From assembly GCF_028771845.1 (NCBI RefSeq), contig NZ_CP118270.1, positions 3,038,001-3,102,000 of the forward strand: 64,000 nucleotides of DNA, in the 5' to 3' direction. The stretch comes from Paenibacillus marchantiae. GTDB lineage: Bacteria; Bacillota; Bacilli; Paenibacillales; Paenibacillaceae. How positions within the stretch are numbered: position 1 is the stretch's first letter; each line of letters opens with the position of its first letter. Both the position numbers and the translations under genes were made by a program. This document shows positions 1 through 7,990 of the stretch, one piece after another. The notes under the pieces are model-generated. The model ran no database searches, was not told the origin of the DNA, and saw nothing but the letters and a program-made list of their open reading frames with translations.

Positions 1-1
1 C

Positions 2-154
2 GTTCGTTACCGCGGACGTGAAATTGCGCATGCCGCCATTGGTCAACGGATTTTGGAACGCGTTAAGGTGGAGGTTGCAGAACTTTGCACCATCGAACGT
101 CAACCAAAATTGGAAGGCCGCAGTATGATCATGATTCTGGCTCCTAAAGCCTGA
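2..154 (+). CDS. infC: Translation initiation factor IF-3, C-terminal end (partial)
   Basis: The window opens inside this gene. The readable 50 residues (from YRGREIAHAAIGQ to MIMILAPKA) are the last part of the C-terminal domain of IF-3, which binds the 30S subunit and controls initiator tRNA selection. The reading frame starts at base 2 and ends at TGA 152-154. The gene lies 24 bases before rpmI, the usual infC-rpmI-rplT ribosomal operon order. In Bacillus the L20 autoregulatory leader lies upstream of infC, so it would be outside the window. The N-terminal domain cannot be examined. Confidence 0.93.
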   Translation, partial: VRYRGREIAHAAIGQRILERVKVEVAELCTIERQPKLEGRSMIMILAPKA

Positions 155-178
155 TAACATTGGAGGAGGAAACACAAA

Positions 179-379
179 ATGCCTAAAATGAAAACACACA
201 GCAGTTTGAAAGGACGCTTCAAAATTACCGGTTCCGGTAAAGTCCTGCGTTACAAAGCTCACAAAAACCACTTGCTTTCCCACAAATCAAAACGTGCTAA
301 GCGCGTTCTGAACGGCAACCCAGTAATGGCTGCCGGGGACGTAAGACGTTTGAAACAAGGTCTGGCTAACTTGAAATAG
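179..379 (+). CDS. rpmI: 50S ribosomal protein L35
   Basis: This 66-residue basic protein is the full family length and starts MPKMKTHSSLKGRFKITGSG, the standard L35 N-terminus, with the Lys/Arg-rich stretch HKNHLLSHKSKRAKR in the middle. L35 is a structural protein of the large ribosomal subunit. A strong GGAGGAGGA ribosome binding site at 162-170 precedes the ATG. It is the second gene of the infC-rpmI-rplT operon and is followed 78 bases later by rplT. Confidence 0.97.
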   Translation: MPKMKTHSSLKGRFKITGSGKVLRYKAHKNHLLSHKSKRAKRVLNGNPVMAAGDVRRLKQGLANLK

Positions 380-441
380 TAAATCCGTATGGGGGATCGG
401 CTTAGGCCGTACACATACCACGGATACATTTAATATTTATT

Positions 442-447
442 GGGAGG
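442..447 (+). promoter_or_regulatory. RBS that fixes the rplT start
   Basis: GGGAGG lies ten bases before the ATG at 458. An in-frame ATG at 440-442 overlaps this ribosome binding site, so it cannot be the real start. The protein therefore begins MARVKGG, the family norm. Confidence 0.85.
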
Positions 448-457
448 TTCTTTTAAT

Positions 458-817
458 ATGGCAAGAGTAAAAGGCGGTTTTGTAGTACGTCGTCGTCATA
501 AAAAGGTTTTGAAACTGGCAAGAGGTTATTTCGGTTCCAAACACCGTATTTTTAAAACAGCTAACGAGCAAGTAATGAAATCCCTGGTATACGCATACCG
601 TGATCGTCGCAACACAAAACGTAACTTCCGCAGACTGTGGATCGTTCGTATCAATGCTGCAGCACGTATGAATGGTTTGTCTTACAACAAACTGATCCAT
701 GGATTGAAACTTGCTGGTGTAGACATGAACCGCAAAATGTTGGCTGATCTGGCCGTTAACGACATCAATGCGTTCAACTCTTTGGCTACTGTGGCTAAAG
801 GCAAAATCAACGCTTAA
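458..817 (+). CDS. rplT: 50S ribosomal protein L20
   Basis: This 119-residue protein has the full L20 length. It begins [20 protein letters not shown] and contains the conserved [17 protein letters not shown] segment followed by the globular C-terminal domain ([25 protein letters not shown]). L20 is needed for early assembly of the 50S subunit and in Firmicutes represses its own operon by binding the infC leader. It is the last gene of the operon and a rho-independent terminator follows directly. Confidence 0.97.
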   Translation: MARVKGGFVVRRRHKKVLKLARGYFGSKHRIFKTANEQVMKSLVYAYRDRRNTKRNFRRLWIVRINAAARMNGLSYNKLIHGLKLAGVDMNRKMLADLAVNDINAFNSLATVAKGKINA

Positions 818-830
818 AATTGTTTATGCA

Positions 831-858
831 AGCCGCCGTACCTATGGCGGCTTTTTTT
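831..858 (+). terminator. Rho-independent terminator after rplT
   Basis: AGCCGCC (831-837) pairs with GGCGGCT (846-852) around an 8-base loop, followed by a run of T to 858. It closes the infC-rpmI-rplT operon. Confidence 0.9.
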
Positions 859-1157
859 ACGGCTTAAAGATTGATCTACTCCAAAGAGTCTGGTTGTGCG
901 CGACGAATATGCTGCAATCTGTAAGGGCACAATGAAAGCATATAACGGGTGAATAACAGGCTGTGATAATACATAAAATACGAACGGTGAAATAATGCAA
1001 ACAAAAACAGGTGAATTCCACATCCTTCTAGGGAGTATGATACGTTTTTGTTATATAACATCACATCGTTGTAACGTTAGTGTGTTAAATCGTTAAATTA
1101 TTAAGCGCTTTCAATAAAAAAAGAGCAAAAATAAGTGAGATTTGGTGATGAAACATC
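859..1157. other. Intergenic stretch, no gene seen
   Basis: AT-rich DNA between the rplT terminator and the promoter of the BMP lipoprotein gene. Reading frames on both strands lack ribosome binding sites and protein-like composition. The only sites noted are a catabolite-operator-like sequence at 1099-1114 and a short palindrome GTTATATAAC near 1050. Confidence 0.6.
1099..1114. promoter_or_regulatory. Possible catabolite-responsive element (CcpA site)
   Basis: TATTAAGCGCTTTCAA matches the cre consensus WTGNAARCGNWWWCAW except at two positions in the left arm. It lies about 60 bases before the -35 region of the nucleoside transporter gene, where an activating or repressing CcpA site would be plausible. 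This is an inference from one site only. Confidence 0.3.
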
Positions 1158-1186
1158 TGGATTTTACCACGGGTTGAATGTATAAT
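1158..1186 (+). promoter_or_regulatory. Possible sigma-A promoter of the nupN-like gene
   Basis: A perfect -10 box TATAAT (1181-1186) lies 17 bases after a weak -35 TGGATT (1158-1163). It would give a leader of about 200 bases before the ATG at 1396. I compared that leader with the purine riboswitch pattern and did not find a match. Confidence 0.45.
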
Positions 1187-1395
1187 CACCTCTAGTAGGC
1201 TAGTCCTAAAATTTTCTCTTCAAGTCATAATGTTCGGTTTTTCGACAGGTGACACAATTGTTTAGTGGTAAGAATGCGCTTTTAATGTCGAAGAAACCAT
1301 ACATTCTGCATAAAAGCCATATTATCGATCTGTTGATCCGTTCCATTTTGGCCTGGACAGGAATTAGGTATATATCATTAAGGGGGAACAGAGAA

Positions 1396-2436
1396 ATGAA
1401 AAAGATGCTCAGCTTGTCTTTGGTCATGTTGCTGGCAGTATCGGTTATGCTCGCAGGTTGCGGTAGCAAACCGAAAGAGGAAACAAATGCCGGAGGAACT
1501 ACAGGTGGCGAAAACACTGAAGCTAAATCCGATTTGAAAATCGGTATGGTTACTGACGTAGGTGGAGTTAACGACAAATCGTTTAACCAATCCGCTTGGG
1601 AAGCTCTGCAAGCAACTGAAACTGAAACAGGTGTAGCTGTTAAATACCTGCAAAGTAAGTCCGATGAAGAGTACATTCCAAACCTGAACGAGTTCGTTAA
1701 AGGTGGATATGATCTGACTTGGGGTATCGGTTTCCAATTGGCTGATGCGATCAAGACTGTAGCTGAACAAAATCCTGATTCCAAACTCGCGATCATCGAC
1801 AGTGTTGTTGATGCTCCTAACGTTAAATCGGTAACATTTGCTGAAGAAGAAGGTTCTTACTTGGTAGGTGTTGTAGCTGGTCTGACAACTAAATCGAACA
1901 AAATTGGTTTTGTTGGCGGTATGGAAAGCCCACTGATCAAAAAGTTTGAAGTAGGTTTCAGAGAAGGCGTTAAAGCGGTTAATCCTAATGCTGAATTCAT
2001 TTCCAACTACACAGGTGCATTTGATAAGCCTGACCTTGGTAAAGCAGCAGCAGCTACACTTTACAACAAAGGCGTAGATATCATTTTCCACGCTTCCGGT
2101 GCTACAGGTAATGGTGTGTTCAACGAAGCAATCGCTCGTAAGAAACAAGGTCAAGACGTTTGGGTTATCGGTGTAGATAAAGATCAATCCCTGGAGTTTG
2201 GTGATGAAGTAACACTGACTTCCATGATCAAAAAAGTTGACGAAGCTGTTAAGCGCGTAAACCAAGAAATCATCGATGGAACATTCAAAGGCGGAGCTGA
2301 GAACCTGACTTTGAAAGAAAACGGTGTAGGTATCGCTGACACTTCTACGAAAAATGTTTCTGCTGATACACTTGCAAAAGTGGACGAGTACAAAGAAAAA
2401 ATCATCAACGGCGAAATCAAAGTTCCTACAGAGTAA
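1396..2436 (+). CDS. nupN: BMP-family nucleoside-binding lipoprotein of an ABC importer
   Basis: This 346-residue extracellular solute-binding protein captures a nucleoside and delivers it to the permeases encoded downstream. The start ATG 1396 follows AGGGGGA (1381-1387) and gives a lipoprotein signal with lipobox LAGC; in-frame starts further upstream lack a ribosome binding site. The mature part begins LKIGMVTDVGGVNDKSFNQSAWE, typical of the Bmp/Med/PnrA family, with later motifs NKIGFVGGMESPLIKKFEVGF and VWVIGVDKDQ. A Gly/Thr-rich linker follows the lipid-modified Cys. Order BMP, double ATPase, two permeases equals the Bacillus nupNOPQ (yufNOPQ) guanosine transporter. Purine nucleoside specificity is inferred from that synteny. 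Confidence 0.88.
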   Translation: MKKMLSLSLVMLLAVSVMLAGCGSKPKEETNAGGTTGGENTEAKSDLKIGMVTDVGGVNDKSFNQSAWEALQATETETGVAVKYLQSKSDEEYIPNLNEFVKGGYDLTWGIGFQLADAIKTVAEQNPDSKLAIIDSVVDAPNVKSVTFAEEEGSYLVGVVAGLTTKSNKIGFVGGMESPLIKKFEVGFREGVKAVNPNAEFISNYTGAFDKPDLGKAAAATLYNKGVDIIFHASGATGNGVFNEAIARKKQGQDVWVIGVDKDQSLEFGDEVTLTSMIKKVDEAVKRVNQEIIDGTFKGGAENLTLKENGVGIADTSTKNVSADTLAKVDEYKEKIINGEIKVPTE

Positions 2437-2469
2437 TCTGATTCTGCTGTGAAAATGAATAATCATCGA

Positions 2470-2487
2470 GGCCGGTCTTGACCGGCC
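2470..2487 (+). terminator. Hairpin after nupN, probable partial terminator
   Basis: GGCCGGT (2470-2476) pairs with ACCGGCC (2481-2487) around CTTG. The T-run that follows is weak, so this may only reduce transcription into the ATPase and permease genes or protect the 3' end of the nupN message. That would fit the usual need for excess binding protein. Confidence 0.55.
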
Positions 2488-2776
2488 TTATGATTGTCAG
2501 AGTAGGAAAATTTGCTCAGGTCATCATAACAATTGTACAAGCTATGTAGTATGTGCTTGGGCATTAGCCACGGCAAAAGAAAGAAGCCTTCGTATCAACG
2601 CTCCGGTAGGAGCTTTTCTTAAGATTATGGAATGCAGAAGTTTCGCTGAAACTGAAGGATTCGATAATCCCAAGAAAAAGTACCGCTGAAATGCGGTCAT
2701 CTTCCTTGAATAAACGTCGTTAGACGTTTTTCTTACGTTTGCGGAACCACACTATATCAGGTATAAGGGTGATTAC
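2488..2776 (+). other. Hairpin-rich spacer between binding protein and ATPase genes
   Basis: No gene is seen. Several short inverted repeats occur: GCTCCGGTAGGAGC near 2601-2614, AGTTTCGCTGAAACT near 2640-2655, ACCGCTGAAATGCGGT near 2683-2698, and AAACGTC/GACGTTT at 2712-2729 followed by TTTCTT, which looks like a second, stronger terminator. The spacer is long for one operon and may set the expression ratio of nupN to the other genes. Confidence 0.5.
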
Positions 2777-4315
2777 ATGGGTGCAGCAACCCCCGTCGTT
2801 GAGTTGAAACAAATCACGAAGCGTTTCCCAGGCATTGTTGCCAACGACGCCATCAGCCTTCAGCTTCGTAAAGGCGAGATCCATGCTCTACTGGGCGAAA
2901 ACGGCGCTGGTAAATCAACGTTGATGAATATTGTCTTTGGTCTCTATCAGCCGGATGAAGGTTCCATTGAAGTGAATGGCAAGCCTGTCATCATCGATAG
3001 CCCTAACAAAGCAATCGATCTTGGCATCGGCATGGTGCATCAGCACTTTAAGCTTGTACAGCCGTTCACGGTAACAGAGAACATTATTTTGGGATCTGAA
3101 CCAAGGAAAGGTCTCAACATTAATTATAAAAAAGCTGCTGCTGAAGTGCAGCGTCTGTCTGAACAGTATGGACTCAAAGTGAATCCGCATGCCAAAATTC
3201 ATGATATTTCTGTCGGAATGCAGCAACGTGTTGAAATTGTAAAAACGTTGTATCGTGGTGCAGACATTCTTATTTTTGACGAGCCTACTGCTGTATTAAC
3301 ACCTCAGGAAATCAAAGAACTGATGGTAATCATGAAAAAATTAGTGGCCGAAGGCAAGTCCATTATTCTGATTACACACAAACTGAAAGAAATCATGGAA
3401 ATCTCCGATACGGTGACAATTATTCGCCGTGGTAAAGTGATTGATTCAGTTATAACATCAGAAACGAATCCAAATGAGTTGGCAGAAAAAATGGTTGGTC
3501 GCAATGTCACATTTAAAGTGGACAAAAAGCCGGCTACACCAGGAAACAATGTGCTTGAAGTTAGCAAATTGACCGCCAAAAACAAAGAAGGCATTTCGGT
3601 TCTGAACGAACTCAACCTGAATGTACGTGCAGGTGAGATTGTAGGAATCGCAGGTGTCGATGGTAATGGACAGAGCGAACTGATTGAGGCTCTTACCGGA
3701 CTGCGTAAAGTAGATAGCGGTTCGATTCGCCTTGAGGGTAAAGAACTGTCTAATCATTCTCCGCGCCATATTTCGGAGTCGGGTGTGGCCCATATTCCGG
3801 AAGACCGGCACAAGCATGGACTTGTCCTTGATTTTTCTGTGAGTGAAAATATTGTTCTGGAATCGTATTATAAGTCTCCTTATACGCGTAAAGGATTCCT
3901 TAACTTCGATGCGATCAAGAAGCAAGCGAAGCGTCTTGTCGAGGCATTTGATGTGCGTACACCAAGCATTGAAACAAAGGCCCGCTCCTTATCGGGAGGG
4001 AACCAACAGAAAGCCATTATCGCACGTGAGGTTGATAAAAATCCTGAACTGCTTATTGCTGCCCAGCCAACTCGTGGTCTGGACGTAGGTGCTATTGAGT
4101 TTGTTCAAAAACAATTGATTGCACAACGTGATCAGGGCAAAGCGGTATTGCTGATCTCATTCGAGCTGGATGAAATTATCAACGTATCCGACCGAATTGC
4201 TGTCATCTATGAAGGACAGATCGTGGGCGAGGTGCTGCCGGAAGAAACCAATGACAGGGAGCTCGGCTTGATGATGGCGGGCAGCACCCAAAAGAGAGGT
4301 ACTGTGCATGAATAA
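2777..4315 (+). CDS. nupO: ABC importer ATPase with two nucleotide-binding domains (nucleoside/ribose type)
   Basis: This 512-residue protein energises the nucleoside importer. The first ABC domain has Walker A GENGAGKST, Q-loop region MVHQHFKL, signature SVGMQQRVE and Walker B ILIFDEPT. The second domain has a degenerate Walker A (GVDGNGQSE, Lys missing), signature LSGGNQQKA and AAQPTRGLD in place of a canonical Walker B. This asymmetry is normal in the RbsA/YufO branch, where one site hydrolyses ATP. ATG 2777 has a weak AGGGTG ribosome binding site. The stop overlaps the start of the first permease by 8 bases, so the two are translationally coupled. Confidence 0.92.
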   Translation: MGAATPVVELKQITKRFPGIVANDAISLQLRKGEIHALLGENGAGKSTLMNIVFGLYQPDEGSIEVNGKPVIIDSPNKAIDLGIGMVHQHFKLVQPFTVTENIILGSEPRKGLNINYKKAAAEVQRLSEQYGLKVNPHAKIHDISVGMQQRVEIVKTLYRGADILIFDEPTAVLTPQEIKELMVIMKKLVAEGKSIILITHKLKEIMEISDTVTIIRRGKVIDSVITSETNPNELAEKMVGRNVTFKVDKKPATPGNNVLEVSKLTAKNKEGISVLNELNLNVRAGEIVGIAGVDGNGQSELIEALTGLRKVDSGSIRLEGKELSNHSPRHISESGVAHIPEDRHKHGLVLDFSVSENIVLESYYKSPYTRKGFLNFDAIKKQAKRLVEAFDVRTPSIETKARSLSGGNQQKAIIAREVDKNPELLIAAQPTRGLDVGAIEFVQKQLIAQRDQGKAVLLISFELDEIINVSDRIAVIYEGQIVGEVLPEETNDRELGLMMAGSTQKRGTVHE

Positions 4316-5387
4316 CGTATTAAAATGGTTTACCCGTGATTCATTTATATTACCTATTGTAGCCATCATTATGGGTCTGATCCTGGGTGGTATTGTCATG
4401 CTGATCGGCGGATACAACCCGATTGAAGCGTACAGTGCATTGTTTACGAAGGTTTTCGGAGACATGTACAACTTTGGTGAAGCAGTCCGGGAAATGACAC
4501 CACTGATTATGACAGGACTTGCATTTGCATTTGCGGCACGTGCAGGACTGTTTAATATCGGGGGCGAAGGACAATTTCTCGTCGGTATGACTGCGGCGAC
4601 TTTTGTAGGCGTGAAGTTTGCAGGTCTGCCAATCTACATTCATGCTCCACTGGCTTTGATTGCTGGTGCAGTATTTGGTGGTCTGTGGGCAGCTATTGCC
4701 GGTTATCTGAAAGCAGCGCGTGGGGTTAACGAAGTTATCAGTAGTATCATGCTGAACTGGATTGGTTTGTATCTGGCCAACCTGATCGTGCGCCAATTCC
4801 TGCTGTTAAAAGGTGAAAATCGTTCGGTGGATATCAGTGATAGCGCATCGATTAGTCTGACATGGCTTTCTGAGCTGATGGGCAACTCCCGTGTTCACAT
4901 GGGAACATTGATTGCTCTTGTCATGGCTGTACTCTTTTATATTTACATGTGGAAAACCAAACAAGGGTACGAGATTCGTGCCGTAGGATATAACCCGAAT
5001 GCGGCAGAGTATGCGGGTATGCATGTCAATCGCAATATCGTTAAAGCTATGTTTATCAGTGGTATGCTTGCAGGTCTTGGCGGTGCATTCCAGGTACTCG
5101 GGGTGTTCCAATATCAGACCGTTATGTCGGGCTCGCCAGGTACAGGTTTTGACGGAATCGCGGTTGCACTGATTGGTTTGAATCATCCGTTTGGTGTGTT
5201 GCTGGGTGCTTTGTTATTCGGTACGCTCACTTATGGATCTGCGGGAATGAGCTTTGCTGCGGATGTACCGCCCGAGATTATTCGGATTGTTATCGGTTCG
5301 ATTATCTTCTTCATTGCGGCACAAGGCATCGTGCGCTGGGTACTTAAACCGTTCTATTCCAAGCGCAAGAAAGAGAAGGTGTTGTAG
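4308..5387 (+). CDS. nupP: ABC nucleoside permease, subunit 1
   Basis: This 359-residue integral membrane protein belongs to the BPD_transp_2 (branched-chain amino acid/ribose) permease family. Hydrophobic segments run through the protein, with the family sequences ARAGLFNIGGEGQFLVG and ARGVNEVISSIMLNWIG in the middle and GFDGIAVALIGLNHPFG near the end. It forms the heterodimeric channel with the next gene product. It overlaps the ATPase gene by 8 bases, and its stop codon directly abuts the start of the second permease. Confidence 0.9.
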   Translation: MNNVLKWFTRDSFILPIVAIIMGLILGGIVMLIGGYNPIEAYSALFTKVFGDMYNFGEAVREMTPLIMTGLAFAFAARAGLFNIGGEGQFLVGMTAATFVGVKFAGLPIYIHAPLALIAGAVFGGLWAAIAGYLKAARGVNEVISSIMLNWIGLYLANLIVRQFLLLKGENRSVDISDSASISLTWLSELMGNSRVHMGTLIALVMAVLFYIYMWKTKQGYEIRAVGYNPNAAEYAGMHVNRNIVKAMFISGMLAGLGGAFQVLGVFQYQTVMSGSPGTGFDGIAVALIGLNHPFGVLLGALLFGTLTYGSAGMSFAADVPPEIIRIVIGSIIFFIAAQGIVRWVLKPFYSKRKKEKVL

Positions 5388-6350
5388 ATGGACTTGTTGA
5401 CAATTGGGCAAATTATCAATACGACGCTTGTCTTTGCCACGGCATTGATTTTTGCATCCCTGGGCGGGATTTTCTCGGAAAAATCCGGTGTGACCAACCT
5501 TGGACTTGAAGGTTTCATGGTATTTGGTGCGTTTGCTGCAGGGATTGCTGCGCATTATGCACAAGAAGCTGGCATGGGTGGAACGACGTCTGCCTGGATG
5601 GGGATTTTGTTTGCGGTTGTACTGGGCGTAGTGGTTTCGCTGATTCACGCGGTTGCCTCCATTACGTTTAAGGCAGACCAAATTATCAGCGGTATCGTCA
5701 TTAACTTTCTGGCAGCAGGAAGCACACTTTATCTAGTAAAGTTGCTGTTTGAAGGATCAGGCGATTCACCATTGGTACAAGGATTCAGCAAGTTTGATGT
5801 GCCACTGTTAAAGGATATTCCTTTGCTTGGGGAAGCTTTCTTCAAGAATGTGTACCCGACAACATATCTGGCTATTCTGTTCGTCTTCCTGACGTATTAC
5901 ATTATGTACAAAACTCCATTCGGTCTTCGTCTTCGCTCGGTTGGTGAACATCCAAGTGCTGCGGATACCGTGGGTGTTAAAGTGCGTCGTTATCGTTATG
6001 TTGCCGTGATGATCAGTGGTGCGCTGGCTGCTATTGGTGGAGCTGCAATCACGCTGACTACGACAGGTACATTCTCTCATAATACCGTTTCCGGCCAAGG
6101 TTACATTGCGATTGCAGCGATGATCTTTGGTAAGTGGAATCCGATTGGTGCCTTTGGGGCGGCTGTGTTCTTTGGTTTCTCGCAAGCTATCCGGAACTAT
6201 GTACAGTTGTTCGAATGGTCTCAAAGTATTCCCCAGGAAATTATTTATATGCTTCCTTACCTGCTCACCATCATCGTGCTCGTTGCGGCTGTTGGACGCT
6301 CTTCTGCTCCGTCCGCACTTGGGGAACCGTATGATCCCGGGAAAAGGTAA
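5388..6350 (+). CDS. nupQ: ABC nucleoside permease, subunit 2
   Basis: This 320-residue permease is the partner of the preceding subunit. It contains GGIFSEKSGVTNLGLEGFMVFGAF, the hallmark of the second permease of BMP-type transporters, then VASITFKADQIISGIVINFLAAG and GQGYIAIAAMIFGKWNPIGA. The ATG immediately follows the nupP stop codon without a gap. A strong terminator follows 40 bases after its stop, ending the transporter operon. Confidence 0.9.
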   Translation: MDLLTIGQIINTTLVFATALIFASLGGIFSEKSGVTNLGLEGFMVFGAFAAGIAAHYAQEAGMGGTTSAWMGILFAVVLGVVVSLIHAVASITFKADQIISGIVINFLAAGSTLYLVKLLFEGSGDSPLVQGFSKFDVPLLKDIPLLGEAFFKNVYPTTYLAILFVFLTYYIMYKTPFGLRLRSVGEHPSAADTVGVKVRRYRYVAVMISGALAAIGGAAITLTTTGTFSHNTVSGQGYIAIAAMIFGKWNPIGAFGAAVFFGFSQAIRNYVQLFEWSQSIPQEIIYMLPYLLTIIVLVAAVGRSSAPSALGEPYDPGKR

Positions 6351-6390
6351 CGACAGAAATTCTGTTTTCCCACATAATTCTTTACTAGAA

Positions 6391-6419
6391 AAGGTTCGCC
6401 TCGTGCGAACCTTTTTTTT
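6391..6419 (+). terminator. Rho-independent terminator after nupQ
   Basis: AAGGTTCGC (6391-6399) pairs with GCGAACCTT (6405-6413) around CTCGT and is followed by eight T. It closes the transporter operon. Confidence 0.92.
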
Positions 6420-6559
6420 GTTTCACAAAGAACAGGTCATCAGCTTTCTTAACTGTTATAGAGAAAGACACCCATATTTTCATTTAGGGACAAAGAAACA
6501 GGCGAAGCCGGCCCTGGACGAATACACTGTTTTGAACGATCCGAGGAGGAGGGGAAAGT

Positions 6560-6940
6560 ATGAAACAACATGTTACGCGTGATGAAGCGATGAAATTAAT
6601 AGGCAAAAATATTGTCGCGATCAAAAAAGATGGTACTCGGGTGACCGGAAGACTGTTGAAAGTATCGGGCAATAAATTAGTGCTGAAACGTGCAGTTGGC
6701 AAAAAAGTACACACCAAAGCTATTTTGCCATTGGTATTATTTGATTTACTCGCTGTCGCAACGCTGCCTTATGCTTACGGCTCTGGCCCTGGATTCGGTT
6801 ATGGTCCAGGTGGTGGACCAGGATTTGGCCCGGGACCAAAACCAGGCCCAGGGTATGGACCTGGTTTTGGTGGTGGATATGGACCAGGGCCAGGACCGGG
6901 ATATGGACCCTATGGACCACGGCCACCAGGCTTTTTCTAG
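6560..6940 (+). CDS. Small Sm/SH3-like protein with Gly-Pro-Tyr/Phe tail, function unknown
   Basis: I do not recognise a named family for this 126-residue protein. Residues about 14-55 (KNIVAIKKDGTRVTGRLLKV followed by SGNKLVLKRAVGKKVHTKAI) have alternating hydrophobic residues and turns that resemble a small SH3/Sm-type barrel. A hydrophobic patch LPLVLFDLLAVATLPYAYG links it to a 53-residue tail made almost only of Gly, Pro, Tyr and Phe. The start follows GAGGAGGGG (6543-6551). The gene stands alone after the nupQ terminator and converges on a reverse-strand acetyltransferase 6 bases away. A surface or spore-coat role, or a condensate-forming nucleic acid binder, are guesses. Confidence 0.7.
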   Translation: MKQHVTRDEAMKLIGKNIVAIKKDGTRVTGRLLKVSGNKLVLKRAVGKKVHTKAILPLVLFDLLAVATLPYAYGSGPGFGYGPGGGPGFGPGPKPGPGYGPGFGGGYGPGPGPGYGPYGPRPPGFF

Positions 6941-6946
6941 ACCGAT

Positions 6947-7393
6947 TTATAATGTTTTTTCCAACTCGTAACAGCGGCTTAACATAATGTATCGAATGGT
7001 GATATATCCATTTTTCTGGTAAAATCGAAGACCTTTTGTGTTGCCTTCGTCAACCATCACTTTGGATCTTTTGCAACCACGAGATGCTGCAAAATTCTCG
7101 GCTTTGAGCAGCAAGGTCTGACCGTATTTCTTTCGCTGTTCTTTTGTAGCAACAGCCATCATATCCACATACAGCAGTTCGCCGTGCATGAGAAAATGGA
7201 TGAATGCGACAGCTTCGTTGTCAGGATTCGATGAGACAACAAAGGTCATGCCCCTGTTCATTCGCAGGGGTATTTCTTTGCGTATTTTATTGATTTCAAT
7301 TTCACTCATATGAGATAGAGGAACAAGTTGAGAGTCAATCAGCCTCATTATGGCGGCATCATCCAGCTTGGATTTACGTTGCCGAATCACCAT
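6947..7393 (-). CDS. GNAT-family N-acetyltransferase
   Basis: This 148-residue protein transfers an acyl group from acyl-CoA to an unknown amine. The GNAT core is visible: the beta strand AVAFIHFLMHGELLYVDMMAVATKEQRKKYGQTLL, where EQRKKYGQ is the pyrophosphate-binding Q/RxxGxG/A-like loop, and the C-terminal GNTKGLRFYQKNGYITIRY. Met at 7393 is chosen because AAGGAGG lies 8 bases before it; the frame continues open upstream without a better site. It is convergent with the preceding gene, and there is no clear terminator between them. Confidence 0.8.
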   Translation of the reverse strand: MVIRQRKSKLDDAAIMRLIDSQLVPLSHMSEIEINKIRKEIPLRMNRGMTFVVSSNPDNEAVAFIHFLMHGELLYVDMMAVATKEQRKKYGQTLLLKAENFAASRGCKRSKVMVDEGNTKGLRFYQKNGYITIRYIMLSRCYELEKTL

Positions 7394-7546
7394 CGGAAGC
7401 CTCCTTTCAGGACCAGTCGTGCTGCTCGTATATCCTATGCCTGAGGCAAGTTGAAAGGTGACTGAATGAAGCATTGGGATTGGGGTAACGTTAAAGATGG
7501 AGAATGAAGGATTAGGGACGTTCTGAATTTTTATACAAAAGGGGTA

Positions 7547-7576
7547 TTGACTTATCGGTTAGAGGAATCATATAAT
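7547..7576 (+). promoter_or_regulatory. Sigma-A promoter of the ilv operon
   Basis: TTGACT (7547-7552) and a perfect TATAAT (7571-7576) are separated by 18 bases. Transcription would start near 7583, just before the T-box leader. Confidence 0.8.
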
Positions 7577-7604
7577 GTTCCTAACATTTAACGAGAATAT
7601 TTCA

Positions 7605-7942
7605 TCGGCTATGAAGAGGACGAAGTTTTAAGGGCTCTTTTGCTCAGAGAGTGGCTGGAATTGCTGAAACCACCACCATTACCCCTTATATACGAGCTCA
7701 CCTCGGAGCTGTTTTCCTGAAAAGCATTGGATGTCACTCCATTGGGTATTAGGGAAAATCGTATGTCTGCGTTACAGACAACAGGTATGGAGAACGGGTA
7801 TATCCGTTTGATCTATCGTTTTTTGTACCTGGTAAGGTCCGTTATTGCGAAATTTCGGACAAAGTTGGGTGGTACCACGGAAGCAACAACCTTTCGTCCC
7901 TCGCAAGCATAAACTTGTTTGCAGGGATGGAAGGTTTTTTTT
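7605..7942 (+). ncRNA. T-box leader, leucine (CTC) specific
   Basis: The leader senses uncharged tRNA-Leu and lets transcription run into ilvB when leucine is short. Visible elements are the GAGGACGAAGTTTT start of stem I, the AGAGAG motif near 7646, the specifier region GAGCTCACCTCGGAGC with specifier codon CTC at 7697-7699, the conserved GGGTGGTACCACGG at 7867-7880, and the terminator that competes with the antiterminator. The specifier was assigned by lining it up with the pheS leader in this window, where the same position carries TTC. Confidence 0.93.
7888..7942 (+). terminator. T-box controlled terminator before ilvB
   Basis: AACCTT (7889-7894) with CGTCCCT pairs with AGGGATGG and AAGGTT, followed by eight T at 7935-7942. 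Its 5' arm overlaps the conserved T-box sequence, so antiterminator and terminator exclude each other. Confidence 0.88.
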
Positions 7943-7990
7943 GTAACTTTAAATGTCAGAATGATGTAAATTCCGAGAGGAGGATGACTG

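Noticed and set aside
1190..1395. Purine riboswitch before the nupN-like gene
   Set aside because: The leader lacks the conserved loop and junction sequences of the guanine/adenine aptamer.
7511..7530. CodY-like box before ilvB
   Set aside because: GACGTTCTGAATTTT has five mismatches to AATTTTCWGAAAATT; too weak to call, although CodY control of ilv genes is common.
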